A stretch of 64,000 nucleotides of DNA from SZUA-36 sp963727635 (GCA_963727635.1 CAVSHP010000002.1:92165-156164), one strand, 5' to 3'; shown: positions 8,704 to 18,492, counted from the stretch's first letter. Notes: generated from the letters alone by a model not told the origin. Translations and numbers: made by a program.

Positions 8704-11532
8704 TCAGGGTCTTTCACCAGCACCGATAGTGATGGCTTCCTGTACCAGTTTGCGCTGCTCTTCAATATGCACCTTATGATAACCCACAGCCGGAGAAGCC
8801 GAACTCGGCCGGCCTGCGTAATAAAGTGTCTGCCCTTCGTGCATATCCCGCAGAAGGTTGTGCATGGTCTGGTACCAGGCACCCTGGTTTCGGGGTTCTT
8901 CCTGACACCATACAATTTCGCAGTCGGAAGGGTAGCTGTCAAAAATGAAGGACAATTCCTGGTGCGGAATCGGGTAAAGTTGCTCGACCCGTACCACTGC
9001 AATGTCATTGCGTTCGGTTTCGTCAAGCGCGTCCATCAGGTCGTAATAAACCTTGCCGGCGCACAGGACCACGCGTTTGACCTGCTGCTTGTCAACGATG
9101 CGCCCATCATCGATAACCAGTTGGAAACCGCCACTTGTCAGTTCCTCCAGGGTCGAGGTGGAAGCCTTGTTTCTGAGCAGGCTTTTCGGTGTCATGACGA
9201 TCAGCGGCTTGCGTGTCGTCATCCTGATCTGACGGCGGATCATGTGGAACATCTGCGCCGGTGTCGAGGGTACGCATACCTGGATATTATCGTTTGAGCA
9301 CAGCTGCATGAAACGTTCCAGGCGCGCGCTCGAGTGCTCCGGTCCCTGGCCCTCATAACCATGTGGCAAAAACAGCGTCAGACCGCACAGACGGCCCCAC
9401 TTGGCTTCACCGGAGCTCAGGAACTGGTCGATGACGACCTGTGCGCCGTTGGCAAAATCCCCAAACTGCGCTTCCCATATGACAAGCGTTTCCGGCGCGG
9501 CGGTGGCGTAGCCATATTCAAAGCCCAGTACGGCCTCTTCGGATAACAGGGAGTCAATAATGTGCACATCGATCTGCGGGTTGATTTCCTCCAATGGCGT
9601 GTACACGGAGCCATCAACCTGGTTATGCAAAACGGCATGGCGGTGGAAGAAGGTGCCACGACCGGTATCCTGGCCGACCAGGCGCAGACTTGTGCCGGTC
9701 CTGATCAGGGTGGCGTAGGCGAGAGTCTCGCAGAACCCCCAGTCCAGACGTAGCTTTCCACGTGCCATTTTTTTCCGGTCATCGATAATTTTCTTGACCC
9801 GGGGATGCAGAACGAACCCGTCCGGCAAGGTCGTCATCTTTTCCCCCAGTCGCTTGATCTCATCGGCATCGACGCCGGTCTGGATACCGCTGCCGGCATA
9901 GCCGCCGCCGTGATCGAAGTTTTGCCACTTGGCGGCGTGCTTGTTGGTGCGCGGATGCGACTCGACATCGGCCACCTGTTCGCCGTCATCCAGTTTGCGG
10001 CGGTATTCATCCATTAAAATTTGCGGATAATCGGGCTCGATGATGTTGCGTCTGACCAGGTCATCGGCATATTTTTGCCGGGTCGTCTGCAGGTCGCGGA
10101 TGATCTTGTACATCATCGGCTGGGTCGCGGCGGGTTCGTCGGCTTCATTGTGACCGTGCTTGCGGTAACAGATCAGATCGATGACCACGTCACGGTTGAA
10201 CTCCTGGCGAAAATCGCAGGCGATTTTCATGACGTGATGGACCGCTTCCGGGTCATCTGCATTGACGTGGAAAATCGGTGCGTGAACCATCTTGGCGATC
10301 GCGGTGCAATACAGCGTGGAGCGCACGTCCAGCTTGTTGCTGGTGGTAAAGCCGATCTGGTTATTGATGATGATATGCATCGTGCCGCCGACTGCAAAAC
10401 CGCGCACTTCGGACATCTGGAACAATTCCATGATCACGCCCTGGCCGGCGAAGGCCGCGTCGCCGTGGATCAGTATTGGCATGACCGTGTCCAGCGTCTC
10501 ATCCCTGCGACGGACCAGGCGTGCGCGTGCGGAACCGACCACCACCGGGCAGACGATTTCCAGGTGTGACGGGTTAAAGGCCAGCGCCATGTGCACCTCG
10601 TTACCCGGAGTCTGGATATCCGATGCAAATCCCAGGTGATACTTGACATCCCCGGGGCGATCCGGATTGTTGCTGGCGTGGACGCCTTCAAATTCATCGA
10701 ACAGTATCGACGGGGATTTGCCGAGAATGTTGACCAGCACGTTCAGACGCCCGCGGTGCGCCATACCGATGACGACCTCTTCAACGTCGTGCTGTCCGGC
10801 ATACAGGATGGTTTCGTGCAACAACGGAATCAGGCTGTCTCCGCCTTCGAGTGAAAATCTTTTCTGACCGACGTAACGGGTATGCAGGTATTTTTCCAAT
10901 CCCTCGGCCGAGGTCAGCATCTGCAGGATACGCAACCGGTCGGCGTTGTTGACGTCGTAGTAACCCTGGGAACCTTCCAGTCTTCCCCGCATCCAGTCGC
11001 GCTTGACGGTATCGACCATGTGCATGTATTCCGTGCCGATGCTTTTGCAATAGACACGTTCGCATAATTCGATGATGTCCCTGAGCTTCATACGCGGCGA
11101 GGACACTGCCAGGGAGCCGGTATCAAACTCGTGGTCGAGGTCGGATTCGTTCAGGTCATGGAAGTCGAGCTTGAGATCGGCGACCGGCGCATGGTGGGCA
11201 CGGCCCAGCGGATCCAGTTTCGCGATTTCGTGACCACGGATGCGGTAGGAGTTGATCAGGCGCGATACGCTGGCCTGCTTGCGGTCGGTGAACTCGGTAC
11301 CGGTCGCCGGGTAGCCCATGGTGCCCAGTGGCAGGTTACGAAAACGTTCTTCGACTTCGATGTGACCGGTTTCCGGTTCTTCCGCTGCTGGCATCGATTC
11401 GAAATATTTGCGCCACTGCTCCGGTACTTTTGCCGGGTTTTCCAACCAGGTTTCGTACCATGCTTCTATATAGGACGCATTGCCACCATAAAGGTGCGAG
11501 GTCAGGTATAACTGCTCCAGTGTTGAGCTCAC
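8704..11532 (-). CDS. sucA: 2-oxoglutarate dehydrogenase E1 component
   Basis: This is a 942-residue thiamine-diphosphate enzyme that decarboxylates 2-oxoglutarate and reductively succinylates the SucB lipoyl arm in the TCA cycle. It shows the N-terminal YLTSHLYGGNASYIEAWYET segment used to bind the complex, the ThDP/Mg motif IHGDAAFAGQG near the middle, and the GHNEADEP block. The length matches E. coli SucA (933) and the frame is unbroken. It is the first gene of the leftward sucA-sucB-lpd-acuI unit. The 700 bp upstream is non-coding and must hold its promoter. Confidence 0.97.
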   Translation of the reverse strand: MSSTLEQLYLTSHLYGGNASYIEAWYETWLENPAKVPEQWRKYFESMPAAEEPETGHIEVEERFRNLPLGTMGYPATGTEFTDRKQASVSRLINSYRIRGHEIAKLDPLGRAHHAPVADLKLDFHDLNESDLDHEFDTGSLAVSSPRMKLRDIIELCERVYCKSIGTEYMHMVDTVKRDWMRGRLEGSQGYYDVNNADRLRILQMLTSAEGLEKYLHTRYVGQKRFSLEGGDSLIPLLHETILYAGQHDVEEVVIGMAHRGRLNVLVNILGKSPSILFDEFEGVHASNNPDRPGDVKYHLGFASDIQTPGNEVHMALAFNPSHLEIVCPVVVGSARARLVRRRDETLDTVMPILIHGDAAFAGQGVIMELFQMSEVRGFAVGGTMHIIINNQIGFTTSNKLDVRSTLYCTAIAKMVHAPIFHVNADDPEAVHHVMKIACDFRQEFNRDVVIDLICYRKHGHNEADEPAATQPMMYKIIRDLQTTRQKYADDLVRRNIIEPDYPQILMDEYRRKLDDGEQVADVESHPRTNKHAAKWQNFDHGGGYAGSGIQTGVDADEIKRLGEKMTTLPDGFVLHPRVKKIIDDRKKMARGKLRLDWGFCETLAYATLIRTGTSLRLVGQDTGRGTFFHRHAVLHNQVDGSVYTPLEEINPQIDVHIIDSLLSEEAVLGFEYGYATAAPETLVIWEAQFGDFANGAQVVIDQFLSSGEAKWGRLCGLTLFLPHGYEGQGPEHSSARLERFMQLCSNDNIQVCVPSTPAQMFHMIRRQIRMTTRKPLIVMTPKSLLRNKASTSTLEELTSGGFQLVIDDGRIVDKQQVKRVVLCAGKVYYDLMDALDETERNDIAVVRVEQLYPIPHQELSFIFDSYPSDCEIVWCQEEPRNQGAWYQTMHNLLRDMHEGQTLYYAGRPSSASPAVGYHKVHIEEQRKLVQEAITIGAGERP

Positions 11533-11796
11533 TATGTCGGTGCCTTCCGGGTTCTGCTAATTGATGATTATCTGGTGTCGAGCCACGTAGGATACAACAC
11601 CTTAAAATGTCCTACTCGAACATTTTATTGCCCAGCGGTCAGTATAACTGACTGGGGAGAGTGTTTGCAGGTCGATAAACCGGGTCAGATAAATTGCTCT
11701 CCTGCATGAACCAGAATCCCCATGCTCAACCGGAGTCCCATTTCAGAATTGCGGATGCTGACCATAACTAGACATTGATTCCTAATCTGCATGGGC

Positions 11797-11908
11797 GCCG
11801 AGGGGGCGTAGTATCCTGTTTCAGGACACATCGTTAACCCATCCATGGGGATTCGGGCTCGACTCCTGTCTCGCACGGTCCTGAAACAGGATACTACACC
11901 CCCTCGGC
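11797..11908. repeat. long inverted repeat, copy A
   Basis: The 30-bp arms at 11797-11826 and 11879-11908 pair with a single mismatch. The 52-bp interior contains AACCCATCCATGGGG and later CTCGCACGG. The second element (11963-12118) carries the same interior motifs on the opposite strand but has different arm sequence. This points to one family of intergenic hairpin elements whose core is conserved and whose stem changes by compensation. Confidence 0.75.
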
Positions 11909-11962
11909 TATGAGGTTAAGCGTAGGTCAATGGTTTCAGCTGGATATGCACGGCGGTCAGTA

Positions 11963-12118
11963 GAAGCTGGGGTGGGTGGTTATTACCAGGACCGTACGAG
12001 GCAGGCAAGGTGAGACCGGGAACCGGTCGAGAGGGTGGCCTGGGCCAAAGCCGAGTATCGAGCCCCCCATGGATGGGTTCATGGGCGTGTCCTGGGAATA
12101 ACTACCCACCCCAGCTTC
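11963..12118. repeat. long inverted repeat, copy B (opposite orientation)
   Basis: The 30-bp arms at 11963-11992 and 12089-12118 pair with two mismatches around a 96-bp interior. On the reverse strand the interior reads GAACCCATCCATGGGG near one end and CTCGTACGGTCCTGG at the other, matching copy A. No transposase or terminal duplication is visible. A non-autonomous repeat of unknown function is the safest description. Confidence 0.75.
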
Positions 12119-12235
12119 CCACCCCCAAGCAGAATAAGCGGGACACCTGTGAGGTCAGATTATTATTGCCACAAAAGCCTTTCAATAGTTAAAACGAAAC
12201 CTCGCAGGAAACAGTGATGTGGCTGCTTTACCAGG

Positions 12236-13375
12236 TCAGTCACCACTCACCAACAGGAAATGGCCGTTGTTGATCAAGTTTGCCAGGGTCTCGAGTGACG
12301 CCAGGTCCAGCATGTCAGCTTTGAGTCGGGGTTGTTCGCTTTTACACAGGGTCTCGGCCAGCAGAACGCTGCAGTCATATGCCTGGCCGGCGGCGTACAG
12401 ACGGGCACCCCGGTTGTTTTCAACCCATGTCAGACGTGTCCAGGGGTTGCGCATCAGACGGACGTCCTGGCTTAGCGCCTTGTGCAATTTTTCAGCACTG
12501 ATCGCGGCGGGCGGTGGCATCGGGTCGTTTGCCAGCCTGAAGCGGCTCATAAAGGCGGCCAGGAAGTTGTCCAGATCCGGGTTCGCATCAATACCCGCCA
12601 GCATCAGCTTACGCAGGTTTTGCAGCGCCTTGCGGTCAATCTCACCGGCCCGGATGGCCGTTTCAAGTTCCGGGTCCGCATATCTCCCGCCTTCCTGGCC
12701 TTCGCTTGCGAGCCATTCACCCAGACCCTGTAGCAGGTCTGCAGCAGAGGGCGCGCGTGCACCGATGGACCAGGTCATACCGGCTTCCAGTGCGACACCG
12801 TGGTGGGCAATATTGGGTGGCAGATAGAGCATGTCGCCGGCCTCGAGCACCCATTCCTGTTCAGGGGTGAATTGCTTCAGGACATTCAAGGGACAGCCGT
12901 CCAGCAATGCCGGTTCGAAGACACTGGCAATCTGCCAGCGGCGCCTGCCCTCGGCCTGCAGCAAAAACACGTCATACTGATCGACATGTGGCCCGACTGA
13001 ACCACCCGGGGCGGCGAAGCTGATCATCAGGTCATCCAGCCGCCAGCGTGGGATAAAACTGAACTGCTGGATTAAATCCTGTAGCGGTGCGTAGTGCTTT
13101 TCCACATCCTGCACCAGCAGGGTCCAGTTCGTTTCCGGTAAATCGGAAAAATACGTCTCGTTGAACGGACCGTGCTCAAGTTCCCAGTCCGCGGCTTCGA
13201 ATGAACCCCTGACCATACGCGACTCGGCCATTTCCTCGCAGGCCAGGCCTGCCAGGTCGTCGCCGTCGAGCAGGGGCTTAAAGCCCGGGATCGCCTGCCG
13301 GATCAGGCAGGGTTGTTTTTGCCAGTATTGCTCGAGGAACTGTCCGGGCGTCAGCGTGCCCAGCGGTGCGCTCAC
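12236..13375 (-). CDS. roxA: ribosomal oxygenase RoxA (YcfD), L16 arginine 3-hydroxylase
   Basis: This is a 379-residue JmjC/cupin-type Fe(II) and 2-oxoglutarate dioxygenase. The family hydroxylates an arginine of 50S protein L16 (E. coli YcfD). The iron ligands are H130 and D132 in GPHVDQYDVF, with the distal histidine at H191 or H192 in PPNIAHHGV. The QYWQKQPCLIRQAIP segment at residues 16-30 and the helical C-terminal dimer and winged-helix part fit the family length. Its ATG overlaps the purB stop by 4 bp, so the pair is translationally coupled. The 2-oxoglutarate cosubstrate fits the nearby TCA genes, though that is only context. Confidence 0.92.
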   Translation of the reverse strand: MSAPLGTLTPGQFLEQYWQKQPCLIRQAIPGFKPLLDGDDLAGLACEEMAESRMVRGSFEAADWELEHGPFNETYFSDLPETNWTLLVQDVEKHYAPLQDLIQQFSFIPRWRLDDLMISFAAPGGSVGPHVDQYDVFLLQAEGRRRWQIASVFEPALLDGCPLNVLKQFTPEQEWVLEAGDMLYLPPNIAHHGVALEAGMTWSIGARAPSAADLLQGLGEWLASEGQEGGRYADPELETAIRAGEIDRKALQNLRKLMLAGIDANPDLDNFLAAFMSRFRLANDPMPPPAAISAEKLHKALSQDVRLMRNPWTRLTWVENNRGARLYAAGQAYDCSVLLAETLCKSEQPRLKADMLDLASLETLANLINNGHFLLVSGD

Positions 13376-14754
13376 TGACGCTCCCGGCCGAGGGACCGGG
13401 CCATTGCTTCTGCGTTGCCGGTGTAGGTGGCGGGCGTGAGTTGCAAAAGTTTCTGCCTGGCTTCAGGGGGAATTTCCAGCGACTGGATAAATTTCACCAT
13501 GATGTCCGCGCTGATGGTCTTGCCGCGTGTCAGGGTCTTGAGCTGCTCGTAAGGGTTTTCGATGCCATATAGACGCATCACCGTCTGGATTGGCTCGGCC
13601 AGGACTTCCCAGCTGTTGTCTAGGTCCTCACCGAGTTTTTCCCTGTTGAGTTGCAGTTTGCTGAGACCTTTGAGCAACGATGAATATGCGATTATTCCAT
13701 GGCCCGCCGCGGTGCCGATAGTGCGCAAAACGGTGGAATCGGTAAGGTCCCTTTGCCAGCGTGAAACCGGCAGCTTTTCAGCCAGGTGACCCAGCAGTGC
13801 GTTTGCAACGCCGAGGTTGCCCTCGGCATTTTCAAAATCGATCGGATTGACCTTGTGTGGCATGGTGGACGAACCAATCTCACCGGCAACGGTTTTCTGG
13901 CTGAAGTAGCCGATGGAAATATAGGCCCAGATATCCCGGCACAAATCGATCAGGATGGTGTGGTAACGGCTGAGCGTGTGAAAGCACTCGGCCATCCAGT
14001 CATGGGGCTCGATCTGGGTCGTCCACGGGTTAAAGGTCAGACCCAGTGATTCGACAAACTGTTGCGCAAAAACCGGCCAGTCCACTTGCGGGCAGGCGGC
14101 GATGTGCGCGTTGAAATTTCCGACTGCGCCGTTGATCTTTCCAAATATGGGTTGCTGCAGCAGTTGCCCTGTCTGTCGTTGCAAACGCATGACCACGTTG
14201 GCGATTTCCTTGCCCATGGTCGTCGGAGAAGCCGTCTGTCCATGCGTGCGGGACAGCATGGCGACCCCGGCATATTCGTCCGCCATGTTTTTCAGGGCGT
14301 GATCAATTTCGGCAAAGACCGGTTGCCAGATTCGCTCGCGCGCGTCTTTTACCATCAGCGCGTAGGAGAGGTTATTGATGTCTTCCGAGGTGCAGGCAAA
14401 GTGCAGGAATTCGGCAAGGTCGGCCAGTTCTTTCTGTGCAGCAAAACACTCTTTCAGATAATACTCGACCGCCTTGACATCGTGGTTGGTGGTCGCCTCG
14501 ATGGCCTTGACCCTTTGCGCCGCGTCCTGCCCGAAATCGCTGACCAGGCTGTCGAGAAACGTGTTTGCTTCCTTGCCCAGGGCGGGTACCTGGGGAAAGA
14601 AAGAACTGGCGGCAAGCGCCTGGAACCAGCGGATCTCGACGATCACGCGGTAACGGATCAGACCGTATTCACTGAAAATTTCCCGCAGACCGGCGGTACG
14701 GCCGGCATAACGTCCGTCAACAGATGAAATAGCGCTAAGGGGTGAAAGCTGCAT
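13372..14754 (-). CDS. purB: adenylosuccinate lyase
   Basis: This is a 460-residue member of the fumarase/aspartase superfamily. It catalyses two steps of purine synthesis: cleavage of SAICAR and of adenylosuccinate, each releasing fumarate. The superfamily signature GSSTMPHKVNP lies near residue 295, with the catalytic serine in its flexible loop. The conserved SRTHGQTASPTTMGKE block lies near 170. The length matches E. coli PurB (456). It is divergent from fumC and couples by a 4-bp overlap to roxA downstream. Confidence 0.97.
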   Translation of the reverse strand: MQLSPLSAISSVDGRYAGRTAGLREIFSEYGLIRYRVIVEIRWFQALAASSFFPQVPALGKEANTFLDSLVSDFGQDAAQRVKAIEATTNHDVKAVEYYLKECFAAQKELADLAEFLHFACTSEDINNLSYALMVKDARERIWQPVFAEIDHALKNMADEYAGVAMLSRTHGQTASPTTMGKEIANVVMRLQRQTGQLLQQPIFGKINGAVGNFNAHIAACPQVDWPVFAQQFVESLGLTFNPWTTQIEPHDWMAECFHTLSRYHTILIDLCRDIWAYISIGYFSQKTVAGEIGSSTMPHKVNPIDFENAEGNLGVANALLGHLAEKLPVSRWQRDLTDSTVLRTIGTAAGHGIIAYSSLLKGLSKLQLNREKLGEDLDNSWEVLAEPIQTVMRLYGIENPYEQLKTLTRGKTISADIMVKFIQSLEIPPEARQKLLQLTPATYTGNAEAMARSLGRERQ

Positions 14755-14998
14755 GTTTTTTTAACTCTTTTCAAGGCCGGATTATGATACCACCGGGAGC
14801 CGTGCAAAGGGCCATTGCCCGGCGTTTTTCGCGGCAGGAATACATAATTATTATTTTCGGCATCGAAACCGGTGTATGCAACCATTCGGACCAGTCCGCT
14901 GCTTGCTTTAATTCCGTGCTGATAAAAATACCGGCAGCGTAACGGTATAAACTTGTAACGGTTGGTTTTTTTTCTGGGATTTGACTGGAGTGATTGAT

Positions 14999-16380
14999 AT
15001 GAACAAGACGCGGACCGAACGGGACACGATGGGTGAATTACAGGTTCCGGCAGATGCCCTGTGGGGCGCACAAACGCAACGTGCGGTGAACAATTTCCCG
15101 GTCAGCGGCATACCGATACCTGCGGCCCTGATCCGCGCGCTGGGTCTGATCAAGTCGGCGGCAGCGAGTGTCAACCGTGGCCTCGGCCTGTTGGATGACG
15201 CGAAGGCGGAAGCCATCATGACGGCGGCCGGCAAGGTGATCAATGGTGATTTAGATGACCAGTTTCCAATCGACATATTCCAGACCGGTTCCGGCACCAG
15301 CAGCAACATGAACGCCAACGAGGTCATTGCCCACCTGGTCGCCCGGCAGGGACTCGAGGTGCACCCCAACGACGACGTCAACATGGGGCAGAGTTCCAAT
15401 GACGTGATCCCGACCGCCATCCAGGTCAGTGCCTGTCTCGAAACCAGTGAAGCACTGTTGCCGGCGTTACGGCATTTACAGCACGGTGCTCGATACAAGG
15501 GCAGAGGAACTGAAAGACGTGGTTAAAACCGGCCGCACACACCTGATGGACGCCATGCCGGTGACTTTCGGACAGGAACTGGGATGCTGGTCACAGCAGG
15601 TACAAGTCAAACATCGAGCGTATCCGCAGTGCCCTTGAGCGTCTGAAACGTTTGCCCCAGGGTGGCAGCGCGGTCGGTACCGGGATCAACGCCCACCCGG
15701 AGTTCGGACCACGCATGGCGGCAGCATTGAGTGCGTCAACCGGGTTCGGGTTCGTGCCTGCAGAGAATTATTTCGAAGGCATCAGTTCCCAGGATGCATC
15801 GGTCGAACTGTCCGGGCAGCTAAAGACCCTGGCCTGCAGCCTGATGAAAATTGCCAATGACCTGCGTCTGATGAATTCGGGACCGCTGGCGGGTATTGGC
15901 GAGATTGCCTTGCCGGCCTTGCAACCCGGTTCTTCCATCATGCCGGGCAAGGTCAACCCGGTCATTCCGGAAGCGGTTTGCATGGTCTGCGCCCAGGTGA
16001 TCGGTAATGACAACGCCGTCACCATCGGCGGCCAGGCCGGTAATTTCCAGCTCAACGTGATGTTGCCGATGATCGCGCACAACCTGCTGCAGAGTATTGG
16101 TTTACTGGCCAATGTCAGCCGTCTGCTGGCCGACTCCGCCATCAGCGGTTTTACGGTCAACCTCGATTCAATCAGGGATTCGCTGGAGCGTAACCCGATC
16201 CTGGTCACCGCCCTGAATCCGGTGATCGGCTACGAACTGGGCGCGGCGACGGCCAAGCAGGCTTACAAAGAGGGCCGCTCGATCCGTGATGTGGCCAGGG
16301 AAACCACCGGGCTTTCCGATGAGGAACTGGAACGTTTGCTGGACCCGCTCGAGTTGACCAGGGGCGGGATCAGGGGCTGA
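14999..16380 (+). CDS. fumC: class II fumarate hydratase (two apparent frameshifts)
   Basis: This is FumC, the iron-independent fumarase that interconverts fumarate and L-malate. The N-terminus shows ERDTMGELQVPADALWGAQT, the middle KTGRTHLMDAMPVTFGQE and the C-terminal part the signature GSSIMPGKVNPVIPEA. The coding frame shifts near 15476 (ALRH to IYSTVLDTRAEE) and near 15608 (QVQ to SNIERIRSALER). Each step is explained by one extra base, and homology is continuous, so sequencing error is the likely cause. The ATG at 14999 has GGAGTG about 8 bp upstream. Its 3' end overlaps the convergent imuA frame by 118 bp. Confidence 0.94.
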
Positions 16381-17030
16381 AGCAATTGTGCGCGGCGGAT
16401 ACGGATGTCTGCCGCCGGTCTTTGGCCACGGCATTTCAATACCCTGATGCAAAGATCGTCCTCATCCGCCGTCAATTGCAGTCGTAATGCGGCGGGTGAC
16501 GAGGCCTTTGCGGCTTTACCATCACGGAACAGGAAAACGTTTTTTTGCGTGTGTTCCGCGGCAAGCTGCAAGCGCCGCAGTTCAGCAAAGGACAGGGCAT
16601 CGGGCCAGGCCAGCACCGCGCCACCGGCAATACCGCGCACGACCTGTTCGCAGGCCCATAACGATTCAGCCCGGTTTTTTGTCCGCACCAGCAGTAACTT
16701 CTCCAGCGCCAGGCCATGACCGTGCAGGGCGGACGGGTAGGGTATCCATGGCGGGTCGATCATGCTTATCCAGTGGCCATCCCGGCTGAGCAGCGCCAGC
16801 ACCGGCAGTAGCAGGCTCAGTTCGCCGCAACCGGCGGTATCAGTGACCAGTTCCGTGACCGCACCCAGCGGCCAGCCACTGCCAGGCAAGGCCTCATCCA
16901 GGACGGTATGGCCGGTGCTCAAGGCTGGTATACGGTGTGTGACCTGCTTGCCGCGCCAGAGCAACGGGTGGGAGGCCAAGGCCGCTAACGGGCCGGGTGA
17001 CGTTGCCGCAGGGGAAGACGGTAATGCCAC
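16263..17030 (-). CDS. imuA: ImuA-like SOS translesion-synthesis accessory protein
   Basis: This 255-residue RecA-fold protein has the ImuA pattern: GHTVLDEALPGSGWPLGAVTEL near residue 40, then SLLLPVLALLSRDGHWISMI and the ALRRLQLAAE-like helix. In other bacteria ImuA works with ImuB and DnaE2 in SOS mutagenesis. A related family is the SulA-like protein encoded next to lexA in pseudomonads. It starts 3 bp after lexA and should be under LexA control. No imuB or dnaE2 follows. The Ser-rich last 35 residues lie antisense to fumC, so the true stop may be earlier and lost to an indel near 16380. Confidence 0.8.
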   Translation of the reverse strand: MALPSSPAATSPGPLAALASHPLLWRGKQVTHRIPALSTGHTVLDEALPGSGWPLGAVTELVTDTAGCGELSLLLPVLALLSRDGHWISMIDPPWIPYPSALHGHGLALEKLLLVRTKNRAESLWACEQVVRGIAGGAVLAWPDALSFAELRRLQLAAEHTQKNVFLFRDGKAAKASSPAALRLQLTADEDDLCIRVLKCRGQRPAADIRIRRAQLLQPLIPPLVNSSGSSKRSSSSSESPVVSLATSRIERPSL

Positions 17031-17033
17031 GGC

Positions 17034-17678
17034 TCAACTTTCCATGCTGGGTCTTATCACGCCCACGGCCCGGCCTTCGATGACGAGCGACTGGCGGCGC
17101 AGGTCGACCCGGATGGGCTGAAACTCCGGGTTCTCGGCTAACAGGCTGACCTGGTGACCGTTACGCATAAAACGCTTGACGGTCACCTCGTCATCCAGGC
17201 GTGCGACGACAATCTGCCCGTTGCGGGCTTCGGGTGTGCGGTGCACGGCCAGCAGGTCGCCATCCAGGATGCCGGCATTGAGCATGCTGTCACCCTCGAC
17301 CCGCAAAAGGTAATGGGGACGGGAGGAGAACAACAGCGGATCCACCCTGTACTCGTTTTCAATGTTTTCCTGCGCCAGTATCGGGCTGCCGGCCGCGACC
17401 CGCCCGATCAGTGGCAGGGGCGTGCGCAGGGCGTTTGACGGGGGCAGGTTGGCGGGCGACAGGGCGGTGAGTGTAAGGCCACGGGAGCGCCCCGCCTCGA
17501 TGCGGATTACACCCTTGTGTTCAAGTGCGCGCAGATGGCTCTCAGCCGCATTGGGTGAACGGAAGCCAAAGTGTTTTGAGACATCATTTCTGGTTGGAGG
17601 AAATCCTTCAGAATCAATATGATCTGATATAAATGTGAGAATTTCCTTTTGACGCTTGGTTAATGGTTTTTCGCGCAT
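17034..17678 (-). CDS. lexA: SOS repressor LexA
   Basis: This is a 214-residue LexA. The N-terminal winged helix (1-70) includes TRNDVSKHFGF, then comes the self-cleavage site A96-G97 in RVAAGSPI. The serine-lysine catalytic dyad is S131 in EGDSMLNAG and K168 in EVTVKRF. On DNA damage RecA filaments trigger autocleavage and derepress SOS genes. An AT-rich SOS-like operator lies 20 bp upstream, so the lexA-imuA operon is autoregulated. Length and motifs are canonical. Confidence 0.97.
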   Translation of the reverse strand: MREKPLTKRQKEILTFISDHIDSEGFPPTRNDVSKHFGFRSPNAAESHLRALEHKGVIRIEAGRSRGLTLTALSPANLPPSNALRTPLPLIGRVAAGSPILAQENIENEYRVDPLLFSSRPHYLLRVEGDSMLNAGILDGDLLAVHRTPEARNGQIVVARLDDEVTVKRFMRNGHQVSLLAENPEFQPIRVDLRRQSLVIEGRAVGVIRPSMES

Positions 17679-17697
17679 GCCGGCAGCCTTGTTTATA

Positions 17698-17717
17698 TAC
17701 TATAAATATATACAGTA
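17698..17717. promoter_or_regulatory. LexA operator (SOS box) upstream of lexA
   Basis: In the lexA direction these 20 bases read TACTGTATATATTTATAGTA. They match the E. coli consensus TACTG(TA)5CAGTA with CTG and TAG half-sites 10 bp apart, one base off the ideal CTG-N10-CAG. Its place 20 bp before the lexA ATG fits autorepression. Confidence 0.82.
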
Positions 17718-17783
17718 TTCTGATTTTATTCAACTGCCGCATAAACACGGGTCCGGGGCCCTTTCCGTCACTCCGCCCGGGGT

Positions 17784-18473
17784 TTAAAAAGGTAACTCCA
17801 ACGCGTCGCTGATGAAATGGTTGAGCTTGGCCGCAGTACGGAAAATCCGCGTCGATTTGGTCACCAGTGCAGAACTGAGTGCCTCTTCTTTATCGACCCC
17901 GGTCATCAGGTAAAAGCTCTTGCGTTTCAAGTCTTCGATATGTTTTGCATCGGGGGTGTAACCGCGTGGCGGGCGTTGCAGCGAATCGCCCTGCACACCA
18001 CCCATGCGTTTGGCGCCGGCTGAGCGAACCAGCTTTCCCCATGCCGCAGGGTTATCGGCGATAAACTCCCGGATCATGCCCAGTTGTTTGGCCGGCGGAC
18101 GCCATATGCCGCCACCGATCGAGATACCGTCTGTTTCGATATGCAGATAAAAACCGGGGGCGTGGGCATCGCGGCCGGCCCGGTGCCGGAAGTGGCAGGC
18201 CGCGTGGGTCTTGTAAGGCGTTTTATCCTTGGAAAAACGCGTGTCACGGTAAATACGGAACATGGATCCGCCATGCGCCCGCGGGTCTGCAATATAGTAA
18301 GGCGAGATGGACTCGAGGTGTGGCGCCATGCAGCTGATGTATTCGCCCATTGGTTCAACCACGGATGCGAGATAACGCTGCTTGTTGGCGGCGAACCAGT
18401 CACGGTTGTTGTTCTTCTTGAGTTCGTTGAAGAAGGCGAATAAATCCTTGGGAAAGCCTTTGAATTTTGACAT
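17784..18473 (-). CDS. DUF2461 (TIGR02453) family protein
   Basis: This is a 229-residue member of the DUF2461 family, whose biochemical role is not known. It opens with GFPKDLFAFFNELKKNNNRDW, the family hallmark, followed by FRIYRDTRFSKDKTPYKTH at about 72-90 and the GFYLHIETDG strand block near 107. No signal peptide or membrane segment is visible, so it should be cytoplasmic. It stands alone between lexA and the Slp lipoprotein gene, 19 bp downstream of the latter on the same strand, which may mean co-transcription. Confidence 0.85.
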   Translation of the reverse strand: MSKFKGFPKDLFAFFNELKKNNNRDWFAANKQRYLASVVEPMGEYISCMAPHLESISPYYIADPRAHGGSMFRIYRDTRFSKDKTPYKTHAACHFRHRAGRDAHAPGFYLHIETDGISIGGGIWRPPAKQLGMIREFIADNPAAWGKLVRSAGAKRMGGVQGDSLQRPPRGYTPDAKHIEDLKRKSFYLMTGVDKEEALSSALVTKSTRIFRTAAKLNHFISDALELPF

Positions 18474-18492
18474 TGTATGTTTGGTTCCTGAA

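Larger units (their letters stand above)
11533..12235. other. 703-bp non-coding region with two hairpin repeats
   Basis: No convincing gene lies between sucA and roxA. 11533-11796 holds AT-richer sequence likely to contain the sucA promoter, but I cannot fix its elements. 11797-12118 is filled by two long inverted repeats described separately. 12119-12235 shows nothing I recognise. Short open frames here (for example 11685-11876) lack family features. Confidence 0.6.

Noticed and set aside
10021..10569. 182-codon open frame antisense to sucA
   Set aside because: It is a frame shadow of a long, GC-rich conserved gene. It has no start signals or family features. The same holds for long antisense frames in purB, lpd and gyrA.
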